Source: Bryobacterales bacterium | Lineage (GTDB): Bacteria; Acidobacteriota; Terriglobia; Bryobacterales; Bryobacteraceae | Direction: 5' to 3' | Assembly: GCA_025463005.1 (NCBI GenBank) | Contig: JAOAPR010000206.1 | Span: forward strand, 27,830 to 91,829 | Length of the DNA: 64,000 nucleotides | Shown: in pieces, positions 36,310 to 44,597 of the stretch | Layout: every line of letters begins with the position of its first letter | Numbering within the stretch: position 1 is the first letter of the stretch | Made by a program: the position numbers and the translations under genes | Notes under the pieces: generated by a model | Seen by the model: the letters and a program-made list of their open reading frames with translations, nothing else | Databases searched by the model: none | Told to the model about the DNA's origin: nothing

Positions 36310-37683
36310 ATGTTTCACCAGAGCAAATCGCCGTCCCGCCGGGGAGTGATCAAGTCTTTGGCCAGCGCTTCCATGCTGCTACCGGGCATGCTGCATGAGA
36401 TGATGGCCGCGGAGGCCAACCCCGCCGACCCGCTGGCGCCGAAATCGCCGATGTTTCCGGCCAAAGCCAAGCGCGTCATTTTTTTGTATATGAGCGGCGG
36501 CGCTTCGCACGTTGACACATTCGATCCGAAACCGAGGCTGCAGGCCGATCATCACAAGCCGTACAAGGGTCAGTTTCTGCACGGCAGTCCCTTTAAGGCC
36601 AAGAGCTATTCGAGCTCCGGAACAGAGGTGACGGAGATCTTCCCCCACCTCGGCGCTTGCATGGACGACATTTGCCTCATCCGCTCGATGTTCAACGACA
36701 TTCCCAACCATCCCCAAGCCATCTTGCAGATCCACGGGGGATCTACTGTCCAGCCGCGTCCGAGCATGGGCTCCTGGGTCAGTTACGGATTGGGCACTAT
36801 GAGCAAGGACCTGCCCTCGTACGTGGTGCTCGCGCCGGAGGTTCCCTACGGCGGCGGAGCAGTCTGGGATTCCAGTTTCCTGCCGGCGTTTCACCAGGGC
36901 GTTCGCGTGATCCCCGGGCAAGAGGCCATTCCCAACATGACTCGCCAGGGTCGCTCCGATATTCAGGATGCGGATCTGGGCCTGATCAACTTTTTCAACC
37001 AGCGCCATTTGGCCGATCATGATGCGGATCGCACACTGGCAGCTCGTATCAAGAGCTTTGAAACCGCTTACGGCATGCAGAAGGAGGCGCCGGAAGTATT
37101 CGACACCAGCAAGGAATCCGATGCCACTCTGCAGCTCTATGGTATCGACCGAAATACCAATAAGGGCTTCGGGTGGATGTGCCTCATGGCTCGCCGGCTG
37201 GCGGAACGCGGCGTTCGGTTCGTGGAGCTGATCGATGGCGGGTACGACAAATATACAAACTGGGATTCCCACCTGGACATTCGTATGCACGAGCCTCGAG
37301 CACGCGCTACCGACAAGCCTATCGCTGGGCTGATCCGAGATCTGAAGTCTCGCGGTATGTTCGACGACACACTAATCGTCTGGACCAGCGAGTTCGGCCG
37401 GAAGCCGGGCGATGCGTCGCCGGACGAAGAAGGCCGGCAGCACCAATCGGCTGCATATTCCTCATGGCTGGCCGGAGGTGGAGTGAAGGGCGGCTTGGTG
37501 TACGGCTCAACCGACGAATATGGTTACACCATCGAGTCCAACCCGGTACACATCCACGATCTGCAGGCCACGATTTTGAATCAACTTGGCCTGGACCATA
37601 CCAAGCTGACGTTCCGGCACGCTGGAAGAGATTATCGCCTGACGGACGTGTCGGGCCACGTCGTAAACGAGCTCCTGGCCTAG
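36310..37683 (+). CDS. Tat-exported DUF1501 protein
   Basis: A 457-residue protein with a twin-arginine leader SRRGVIKSLASASMLLP (about 9-25). DUF1501 features include FLYMSGGASHVDTFDPKP (57-74), MNNDIPN-like SMFNDIPNHPQA, LAPEVPYGGGAVW, GGYDKYTNWDSH and WTSEFGRKPG near the C-terminus. The family belongs to the alkaline-phosphatase/sulfatase-like superfamily (established for DUF1501 in general) and binds metal through Asp/His; the D-x-F-D-P-K and D-x-H motifs here are candidates. AAAGGAG lies 8 bases before the ATG. It is paired with the DUF1549-DUF1553 gene, exactly as DUF1552 is paired with DUF1592 elsewhere in the window. Confidence 0.93.
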   Translation: MFHQSKSPSRRGVIKSLASASMLLPGMLHEMMAAEANPADPLAPKSPMFPAKAKRVIFLYMSGGASHVDTFDPKPRLQADHHKPYKGQFLHGSPFKAKSYSSSGTEVTEIFPHLGACMDDICLIRSMFNDIPNHPQAILQIHGGSTVQPRPSMGSWVSYGLGTMSKDLPSYVVLAPEVPYGGGAVWDSSFLPAFHQGVRVIPGQEAIPNMTRQGRSDIQDADLGLINFFNQRHLADHDADRTLAARIKSFETAYGMQKEAPEVFDTSKESDATLQLYGIDRNTNKGFGWMCLMARRLAERGVRFVELIDGGYDKYTNWDSHLDIRMHEPRARATDKPIAGLIRDLKSRGMFDDTLIVWTSEFGRKPGDASPDEEGRQHQSAAYSSWLAGGGVKGGLVYGSTDEYGYTIESNPVHIHDLQATILNQLGLDHTKLTFRHAGRDYRLTDVSGHVVNELLA

Positions 37684-37738
37684 CCTCCATTGCGCAAAAC
37701 GAGACTCTAGTTCGAGAATCATCCGTCCGAGGTATCAC

Positions 37739-39298
37739 TTGAATCCTGGCGTCACTGTGTTTCGCCAACGTGTTGCGAGCGGCATCACGTCCGGCCTCCC
37801 CGCCCCGGCGAAATCATCAGGGGCGTCCGAGGAACTCTCCGCCCTGGCCGAAATCTGTCAGCTATTCTCATTGGCGCGAGGCGCGCGCGCAACCCGCGAC
37901 GCAATGGAAAATGCACTTCAGACGCTGGCCCAATGTTTTGGCATACTGCGCGGTGCGATCGTAACGGCCGATGCCAGTGACCAGATTCGCATCGAAGCGT
38001 CGTACTGTGATCGGGAAGCGAGCGCGTCGCTTCGCGAACTGCGGGGCGACAAAATCGTTCGACGCGTGCTCGATTCCGCCACAGCGGTATCCATTGCAGA
38101 GAGCGGCACCGTCAGGAAAGGGGTTCCGCTACTGCGGGGTGAAGAATGCTTCGGTGTCTTGGCAGTGGAGTATGTGATTCCGGACGACTGCCGGGCCCCC
38201 GATATCGACGGCGTCCTGCGCGTGCTTGGAACGTTGATCGCTCAGTTCCTAACGGTTCGGGAGCACGATGGAGGTCGAAGGCCACCTAAAACGCAAGATG
38301 ATGCGTCGCCGGCGTTCGCCAACCTGGTCGGTGACAGCGCTCCGATGCGCGAACTGTACGAGCAAATCGATCAGGTGTCGCGGAGTAATGCGACCGTGCT
38401 GATTCGCGGCGAATCGGGGACCGGGAAGGAACTGATCGCCCAAGCGATTCATGATCGTTCGAATCGCGCGCGTTATCCGCTCATTACAGTGAATTGCGCC
38501 GCTATGCCGGAGAGCCTGATGGAGTCCGAGCTCTATGGCTATGAGCGGGGCGCCTTCACTGGAGCCCACGGCCGCAAGAAAGGGCGCTTTGAACTGGCGG
38601 AGGGTGGAACTCTCTTCTTGGACGAAATCGGCGAGCTGAACCTCTCGGCGCAGGTGAAACTGCTGCGGGCGCTCCAGGATCGAACGATCGAGCGGCTGGG
38701 AGGCACGCAGACCATAAAGGTGGATACGCGTGTGATCACCGCCACGAATAAGAATCTTGAGGCGGCCCTGGCGGATCAGACTTTCCGCGACGATCTTTAC
38801 TATCGATTGAACGTTTTTATGATTGTTGTTCCGCCGCTTCGGGACCGGAAGGCGGACGTGGTTCCCTTGGCCGAATACTTTCTGAAGCGGTACTCATCTG
38901 AGTACGGCAAGAACGTCGAGGGACTATCGCGTTCCGCGATCGACGCACTGATGGGCTACCAGTGGCCGGGGAATGTGCGGGAACTGCAAAACGCCATGGA
39001 GCGCGCCGTCCTGGTTTGCAAAAACGATAACGTTGAACTCCATCACCTGCCCCTTGGCGTTCGAGGTTCGAATGAGTCGTCCGGCGGGATGGAGCCGGCT
39101 GCCGCTCAGCCCGTCTCGCTCGGTGAGGCCGCGGGCCGGTTTGAAAAGCGATTGATTGTGGACGCTTTGAAGGTGACCCGGGGCTGTAAAGCCGAATCTG
39201 CGCGGCTGCTTCGAACCACCGAGCGGATTCTCGCTTATAAGATCGGCAAACTTGCGATCAAGTGCGACGAATTCAAAAATCCCTCCCAGCATCAGTAA
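37739..39298 (+). CDS. GAF-domain sigma54-dependent activator (NifA-like layout)
   Basis: A 519-residue protein: N-terminal GAF sensor (about 31-175), AAA+ domain with Walker A GESGTGKE (224-231), intact GAFTGA (271-276), Walker B GGTLFLDEIGE (289-299), R-finger region DDLYYRLNVF, and a C-terminal Fis-type HTH (about 475-505). It has the architecture of NifA/FhlA-like activators without a receiver domain; the GAF domain presumably binds a small molecule. The TTG start follows GAGGT at 5 bases. It overlaps the 3' end of the convergent adenosine-deaminase-like gene by 7 bases. The region between that gene and the next receptor contains two palindromes and two candidate sigma54 promoters, so these two genes are its most likely targets. 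Confidence 0.93.
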   Translation: MNPGVTVFRQRVASGITSGLPAPAKSSGASEELSALAEICQLFSLARGARATRDAMENALQTLAQCFGILRGAIVTADASDQIRIEASYCDREASASLRELRGDKIVRRVLDSATAVSIAESGTVRKGVPLLRGEECFGVLAVEYVIPDDCRAPDIDGVLRVLGTLIAQFLTVREHDGGRRPPKTQDDASPAFANLVGDSAPMRELYEQIDQVSRSNATVLIRGESGTGKELIAQAIHDRSNRARYPLITVNCAAMPESLMESELYGYERGAFTGAHGRKKGRFELAEGGTLFLDEIGELNLSAQVKLLRALQDRTIERLGGTQTIKVDTRVITATNKNLEAALADQTFRDDLYYRLNVFMIVVPPLRDRKADVVPLAEYFLKRYSSEYGKNVEGLSRSAIDALMGYQWPGNVRELQNAMERAVLVCKNDNVELHHLPLGVRGSNESSGGMEPAAAQPVSLGEAAGRFEKRLIVDALKVTRGCKAESARLLRTTERILAYKIGKLAIKCDEFKNPSQHQ

Positions 39299-40710
39299 GT
39301 GATCCCTAACGTCCGGTTTGTGTAGCCGGAGGTCATGGGTTTAACATCGCTCAGCAGCTTCCTCCAGTCGCCCGTCCCATATTTCGCCTCGAAAGCCAGT
39401 ACATGCTTGTCGTAGTCCTCAAGGAGCTTAGCCTTGACAGGCTCCTCGACGAAGGAATACTGGAGGCTGTCCCGACCGATTTGTACGATCTCCTTCCACG
39501 TCAGATTGAAATATTTGACGGCGGTATAGTACTCGTCGGTCATGTTCGAGTCCCAAGCTCCGGGATCGTCCGTGTTCAAGCAGACGGGGATTCCGAGCCT
39601 CAGATATTCCGGGAACGGGTGCTTCGAAAGATCGGGGACGTACTCGAGCAGGTTGTTGCTGATCAGATTAATTTCCACCAGGTACCGATTGTGGCGCATG
39701 AAGAGCATGGTGTCCGGATCGGATATCAGGTTCACGCCATGTCCAATACGATCGGCACCGAGCAGCAGGGTCTTCCGCACGTCCTCGCCGGGTGAATCGA
39801 CTTCGCCTCCGTGCAGCGCAAGGTGAATGTCCGGATAAGTGCGCCGCAGCTTGCGATGAATCTCCATGAAACGGGAAGGGTAACCCTTGTCGTTATCTTC
39901 GCGGCCGGCCATATTCATGCCGACCCAGAGATCATGGTGCGCGTCGATAAATTTGTAGGCAGCCTCGACTTGTTGCTCAGCGTCGGGAGCGAACCGCGAG
40001 ATGGTCGAAAGAAAACGGACGGTGACGCCCGTAGCTTTCGCCTCAGGGGAGTTGAGACGCTCTCGCAACATGGTGACGCCACGCTCCTCATCGATGGGAT
40101 TCCCGTCCTGGTCTCTGTATCGCGGACGAGCCTGCGTCTCCAGGTACAGCATGTTTTGAGCACCCATCAACTGCATCTGTTTGATCAACAGATCGAGCAT
40201 GATGTTCGGATCGCCACCCAGGTCTCCGCGGCGCTGGCCCAGGACCTCGAAGAATTCGTTTCTGCCCTCGCCGGGCTTGTCGAGGATAGAAGCGGAGATC
40301 CACTCGGCTTTCATCTCTGGCGAAAGCGACTCCAAGTGCACATATTCCTGTTTTTCGCAGTCGGACAGCTTCAAGTAAGTCGATCGCTGAATCGTACGGA
40401 AGCGGATGAAAGGCTCGTAGCCGCCAGGACAAATGTTGAACCGAACCCTCGTGAAGAACTCGTTCCCCTTGAGGAGCGCCTTGTTGGTCGCATCTTCAAA
40501 ATACTGATAGGCGAAGAATGAGGAGCCAGAGTGATTGTGCAGGTCTCCGCCTTTGGGGATAGCCCACAAAAAGGCGTAGAGCTGCTCCTTGCTGGCTGTT
40601 TTCGTAATCTCCTTGAACCGATCTGCGAAATCTGGCTTCCTGTCAAGGTCAGCCGCGAAAGAGATGGTCGAAAAGAAGAGTAAAACCAGCAAAAGCGTCT
40701 TGAGTTTCAT
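39292..40710 (-). CDS. Exported adenosine-deaminase-like metallohydrolase
   Basis: A 472-residue protein starting at the ATG at 40710 (GGAGG 4 bases upstream), with a signal peptide (about 1-20, ..ISFAAD). The adenosine-deaminase metal and catalytic residues are present in order: HNH (H58, H60) in GGDLHNHSGS, HGGE (substrate His/Glu), DRIGHGVNL, and NTDDPGAW with the metal-binding Asp. It is longer than cytosolic ADA (about 340 residues) and exported, as in secreted ADGF-type deaminases. Expected reaction: adenosine or a related purine nucleoside to inosine outside the cytoplasm. A candidate sigma54 promoter lies 30-45 bases upstream. It overlaps the sigma54 activator gene tail-to-tail. Confidence 0.9.
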   Translation of the reverse strand: MKLKTLLLVLLFFSTISFAADLDRKPDFADRFKEITKTASKEQLYAFLWAIPKGGDLHNHSGSSFFAYQYFEDATNKALLKGNEFFTRVRFNICPGGYEPFIRFRTIQRSTYLKLSDCEKQEYVHLESLSPEMKAEWISASILDKPGEGRNEFFEVLGQRRGDLGGDPNIMLDLLIKQMQLMGAQNMLYLETQARPRYRDQDGNPIDEERGVTMLRERLNSPEAKATGVTVRFLSTISRFAPDAEQQVEAAYKFIDAHHDLWVGMNMAGREDNDKGYPSRFMEIHRKLRRTYPDIHLALHGGEVDSPGEDVRKTLLLGADRIGHGVNLISDPDTMLFMRHNRYLVEINLISNNLLEYVPDLSKHPFPEYLRLGIPVCLNTDDPGAWDSNMTDEYYTAVKYFNLTWKEIVQIGRDSLQYSFVEEPVKAKLLEDYDKHVLAFEAKYGTGDWRKLLSDVKPMTSGYTNRTLGITY

Positions 40711-40739
40711 CCAGCCTCCAGAAAAGGAATTCACATCCG

Positions 40740-40755
40740 AGCACGCGAAATGCCG
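40740..40755 (-). promoter_or_regulatory. Candidate sigma54 promoter of the adenosine-deaminase-like gene
   Basis: Minus-strand CGGCATTTCGCGTGCT: GG and GC dinucleotides are 12 bases apart as in TGGCACG-N4-TTGCW, with 8 of 12 informative bases matching. +1 would be near 40729, giving a 19-base leader containing the GGAGG ribosome-binding site (40715-40719), which is consistent placement. Confidence 0.42.
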
Positions 40756-40828
40756 ATGTGGCCGGAATCTTTAGCGCGTGTAAATAGCACCTGTATCGCC
40801 GATCTGCAATTCCGGGTCAGCCAGGACT

Positions 40829-40874
40829 CACAAATCTGTCGGACGGAGGACGATCCCTCCGACAAATTTGTCGG
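40829..40874. promoter_or_regulatory. Two palindromic operator-like sites between divergent genes
   Basis: CCGACAAATTTGTCGG (40859-40874) is a perfect 16-bp palindrome. CACAAATCTGTCGG (40829-40842) is a near copy (12 of 14). They are 32 bases apart, about three helical turns, and together can also form a long hairpin. They sit about 105 and 137 bases upstream of the proposed start of the deaminase gene and 110 and 142 bases upstream of that of the receptor, the usual distance for sigma54 activator sites. The binding protein could be the activator encoded at 37739. Confidence 0.6.
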
Positions 40875-40949
40875 TTGAAACGCCGCAGCCTTGCCTGGCC
40901 GTCCCTGATAACTCTCGCCATTCAAACGAACTCTGCATCGCGATACGGT

Positions 40950-40965
40950 TGGCCCTTTCCGTGCT
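40950..40965 (+). promoter_or_regulatory. Weak candidate sigma54 promoter of the receptor at 41089
   Basis: TGGCCCTTTCCGTGCT has GG and GC 12 bases apart and matches 9 of 12 informative bases of the sigma54 consensus. +1 would be near 40976, giving a leader of about 113 bases. A sigma70-like GATAAT (41042-41047) with a poor -35 is an alternative. Confidence 0.3.
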
Positions 40966-41088
40966 CGACCTTACCCAAGCCTCGGCTCCCGTCAGTTCAT
41001 TGTTGCCACCCGCAACCCTGCTTGCCGCGCGCTTTGTCAACTGATAATCACTCGCTTAGTGGGGCGCACGAATTAAATGGGGGGACAA

Positions 41089-44082
41089 ATGAAAACGCTA
41101 CGATGGTTTCTGCTGGCATTTGTGACGCTCGGGTCCATGCCTGCCACGCTCTTTGGACAGGCACAAGCCGCCAACGGAGTCATCGAGGTGGTGGTGACCG
41201 ACTCCACCAGCGCCGTGGTTCCGGGTGCTGTGATCCAATTGCGGAACACCGAAACTGGATTTGCCAGAAACGTCCTTAGCAATGAGGTCGGCCGCGGAAC
41301 CGTTCCTCTTCTGCCTCTCGGGATGTATGAGATCAAGGCCAGCGCGCCGGGTTTTGCTGTTGTGACGGTTGAGAACGTGCTTCTCCAGGTCGGCGAACAC
41401 CGCACCGTGGAGATCGGGTTGCGCCCTTCGACTGTCGTCGAATCCGTCACGGTAGAGGGCGTGGATGTGCCCATCGTCGAGACGCAGCGAGCCAACACTA
41501 GCGCCCGGCTTGATGACCGCGCCGTTCACAATCTTCCCGTACCCGCCCGGAACTTCCAAACGTTCATCACGCTGACGCCCGGAGCGTTGAACGTTAATCG
41601 AGGGGACGCGTCGAGCTTCTCCGTTGGAGGACAGAAGGGCATGCACACCGGCGTCAGCATTGACGGCGCGGACTACGCCAATACCTTCTTTGGCGGACAG
41701 ATCGGCGGTTCGCGGCCACCCTTTACGATCAGCCTGGAAGCCATTAAAGAATTTGTGGTGATGACCAACGGCTTCAACGCGGAATTCGGGCGTTCGGGCG
41801 GCGGCGTGATGAACGCGGTCACCAAGTCCGGGACCAACAGCTACCACGGAAGCGGGTTCTGGTACATGCAGGACAGGACTTTCATCAAGAACGACTATTT
41901 CAACCGGGTGCCTCAGGGGCGCCGTCAGCAATTCGGCGGGACTTTCGGCGGGCCGATCAAGCACGACAAACTGTTTTTCTTCGTGACCAGCGATAATCAG
42001 CGGCGCAACTCACCCATCTATTTGAACTTCAACGGGCTTTCGACCCTCCAGGCGGCGGCCGTAAGCGGCGATCCCGCGCGGCAAGACGCCGCCAACGCGT
42101 TTTTGGGCCGGCAAGGTCAGGTGATCGCGGGCGATAACGTATGGTCCCTCCTGAGCAAGGTCGACTGGCTCATCACAAACAAGACCACCCTTTCGTCCCG
42201 CTATAACATCGCTCGGAACCGGCAGGAAAACGGCACCTACGGCCTGACGGGACAACAAGCGGCCGGTCCGGAGAATTTCGGTGTTGAGGTGAACTCGGTT
42301 GACTCCTGGAATAACCAGGTCACCACAAGTTTTACTTCGAGGTTGGTGAACGAATTCCGCTACAACATCAATCGTGAGGATCGTCCGCGCACGATGTTCC
42401 CGACCAATGCACCGCTGGTCAATGGGGTTCCCGGAGGCGCGACCGTAACCATCAACGGCATCGGCAGACTGGGCGCGCCGGGCAGCCTCCCCATCATTTC
42501 TCTGGAATGGCGGCACCAGTTCACGGACAACCTTTCCTATTTCATGGGTAAGCACGAGTTCAAGTTCGGAGGTGAGTTCAACAACGTCTGGTTCGACGAC
42601 GGCTTCCGGGGCAACGCGCGCGGAAACTTCACCTTCTTCACCTTCGACAGTTTTGTGGCCAAGAAACCGGATCAGTACACTCAATTCTTTGGTCCGGGGC
42701 GCGCGATTCTTCATCCGAAGTATCCGGGGTTGTTTGTGCAGGACACCTACAAAGTGCGCCCAGGTATTACGATCAACTACGGACTTCGCTGGGATGGTCA
42801 GACCAACCCCACCGTGGATCAGCCCAACACGGACTTCCTCGCGGGCACTAAGAAAATCCCCAATGACATGCAGCAATGGTCACCGCGCTTCGGCATCGCG
42901 TGGACGCCAGGCAAGAGCGGTAAGAACGTGTTCCGCTATTACGCTGCCTATCTTTACGCGCCAATGCCGACGCTCATCTGGGCGAACGTAATGTTCCAGA
43001 ACGGTGACGTCACCAACGGCTTCAACTATTTCGGCGACCGGATCAGCACTCCAGCCCTGATTCCGGCGTTTAACTACGCGTATGATGGTCCTTACGCGAC
43101 ACCGTTCGATTCTAACCCCTCTCCGCTCGCGCAGACGACGGGTACGGTTCCCAATGGGCAAGTGAACATCGTCGACAGGAATTTTCACAATCCGCGCATC
43201 CTGCGAACCAACGTCAGCTACGAGCGAGCTCTTACGCGGGATTTAACAGTTTCGACGACTTACGACTATAGCTTCACCACCGGAAATATGCGACGCAAGG
43301 ACCTCAACCTCTTTGCGCCGACTCCGAATTTGATTACCGGACGGATGACCTACAACCGGACTACCCGCCCTTTCCAGTTCGCGTCCAACATCCTCAGCCG
43401 AGAGGCGACTGCCAACGCACGATACCGCGCCCTCACCGTAGCGGTGAACAAGCGCTTCAGCCGCCGCTTCCAAGTCCAGGGGTTCTATACGAATGCCTTT
43501 AATCGCTCGGAAGACGACAATGAGAACAATTGCTGTTCGCAGGATGGCACCGATCAACTCAACTATCGGCAAGACTGGGGCCGGTCGAATCTCGACGTCC
43601 GCCACAACTTCGTCGCCAATGCCGTCATAGAGCTTCCGCTGGGCCTCGAAGCGAGCCCGATACTCCGGATCCAGTCGGGACGCCCGTTCAACGCGACTAC
43701 CGGCTCGGACGACCCCGCGGCCTACAATCTGAGTGCTGCCGCCCTTGCCAATTTCAGAAGCTACATCGGCAAGCCAAATGCGATCGTCTTCGGCGGTGGA
43801 AACGGCGATTCGACCAGCAATGACCGGCCCATTATCGACGGAGTGCTCCTCGCGCGGAACGCGTTTGACCAGCCGGGATATTTCCGGGTAGACATGCGCG
43901 TCGGCAAAACAGTCAAGTTTGGAGAGGCGAAGGAGCTAAAGATACAGGTGGATCTGTTCAACCTGTTCAACAACTCGAACCTCTTTACCAGCAATACCCA
44001 GATCAACAACGCAGCATTCGGCGCCCTCAACAACGCGGACGATCCGTTTGCAATTCAAGCCGGAATGCGGTTCTCGTTCTAG
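41089..44082 (+). CDS. TonB-dependent receptor next to the deaminase-like gene
   Basis: A 997-residue receptor from the ATG at 41089 (GGGGGG 4 bases upstream; an in-frame ATG four codons earlier is less likely). Signal peptide (..TLFGQ), regulatory-like N-domain (GVIEVVVTDSTSAVVPGAV), plug motifs (VESVTVEGVDVPIVET, VPARNFQTFITLTPG, GVSIDGADYANT, EFGRSGGGVMNAVTKSGTNS) and a barrel ending ..AGMRFSF. No substrate specificity is visible. Its divergent arrangement with a secreted adenosine-deaminase-like enzyme, with shared palindromes between them, suggests a role in uptake of nucleoside-containing material under control of the GAF-sigma54 activator; this is inference. Confidence 0.92.
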   Translation: MKTLRWFLLAFVTLGSMPATLFGQAQAANGVIEVVVTDSTSAVVPGAVIQLRNTETGFARNVLSNEVGRGTVPLLPLGMYEIKASAPGFAVVTVENVLLQVGEHRTVEIGLRPSTVVESVTVEGVDVPIVETQRANTSARLDDRAVHNLPVPARNFQTFITLTPGALNVNRGDASSFSVGGQKGMHTGVSIDGADYANTFFGGQIGGSRPPFTISLEAIKEFVVMTNGFNAEFGRSGGGVMNAVTKSGTNSYHGSGFWYMQDRTFIKNDYFNRVPQGRRQQFGGTFGGPIKHDKLFFFVTSDNQRRNSPIYLNFNGLSTLQAAAVSGDPARQDAANAFLGRQGQVIAGDNVWSLLSKVDWLITNKTTLSSRYNIARNRQENGTYGLTGQQAAGPENFGVEVNSVDSWNNQVTTSFTSRLVNEFRYNINREDRPRTMFPTNAPLVNGVPGGATVTINGIGRLGAPGSLPIISLEWRHQFTDNLSYFMGKHEFKFGGEFNNVWFDDGFRGNARGNFTFFTFDSFVAKKPDQYTQFFGPGRAILHPKYPGLFVQDTYKVRPGITINYGLRWDGQTNPTVDQPNTDFLAGTKKIPNDMQQWSPRFGIAWTPGKSGKNVFRYYAAYLYAPMPTLIWANVMFQNGDVTNGFNYFGDRISTPALIPAFNYAYDGPYATPFDSNPSPLAQTTGTVPNGQVNIVDRNFHNPRILRTNVSYERALTRDLTVSTTYDYSFTTGNMRRKDLNLFAPTPNLITGRMTYNRTTRPFQFASNILSREATANARYRALTVAVNKRFSRRFQVQGFYTNAFNRSEDDNENNCCSQDGTDQLNYRQDWGRSNLDVRHNFVANAVIELPLGLEASPILRIQSGRPFNATTGSDDPAAYNLSAAALANFRSYIGKPNAIVFGGGNGDSTSNDRPIIDGVLLARNAFDQPGYFRVDMRVGKTVKFGEAKELKIQVDLFNLFNNSNLFTSNTQINNAAFGALNNADDPFAIQAGMRFSF

Positions 44083-44093
44083 CGAAACGTTGG

Positions 44094-44399
44094 GTGACAG
44101 TCACAGGCAAGCCCGCGCAGTTTGTCGAACCGGGACTGACGTCTGAAGTCATTCCGAGCACCAGCGATCACTTGGCCCCCCGCGTGGTCGAGGGCCGTCG
44201 CATAGATCGCTTCGCTTCGATTGAGGTCGAGGCCACCGGGCCGTGGACCGCGTCGCTGCGAGCCACCGGCAACAGGGCGCTCAGCCGCGGGAACCAGGGA
44301 CCCATTTTTCTGCTGCTGGACTGGGAGGCCAATCAGGTGGCCATCAACCCTGCGACTCCGTTCCATTGGACGTTCACGGCGCGGCCGCGGGTGAAATAG
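44094..44399 (+). other. Possible remnant frame in the 44083-44597 gap
   Basis: The 515-base gap after the receptor holds a GTG-started frame of 101 residues (VTVTGKPAQF.. to ..WTFTARPRVK). Its composition is protein-like (IFLLLDWEANQVAINPATP), but it has no ribosome-binding site, no signal peptide and no domain I recognise. The frame is open upstream into the receptor 3' end, which suggests a displaced fragment of a former gene. The rest of the gap (44400-44597) shows nothing beyond an alternative upstream start for the flavoprotein. Confidence 0.3.
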
Positions 44400-44597
44400 G
44401 CCGACTTCTTTTACTTTCCCGACGGGCGATACGAGCATTCAGTCTATGTCGGGCATTTGCGCGAGCCCTGTCAGTGCGGCGTCGGTCCGCCGACACGCCA
44501 CTGCGAGCAACCCCTTGAAAACAAGCTCCTGATAGATTCCACCCGCGGCCCGTCGAATGCATCTCGATTCGATGCGTGTCTTGAAGGTCTACTCGTG

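Noticed and set aside
40829..40874. The inverted repeats as a transcription terminator
   Set aside because: They lie upstream of both divergent genes, not after a gene, and lack a T-run. The perfect 16-bp palindrome with a near copy 32 bases away fits operator sites better.
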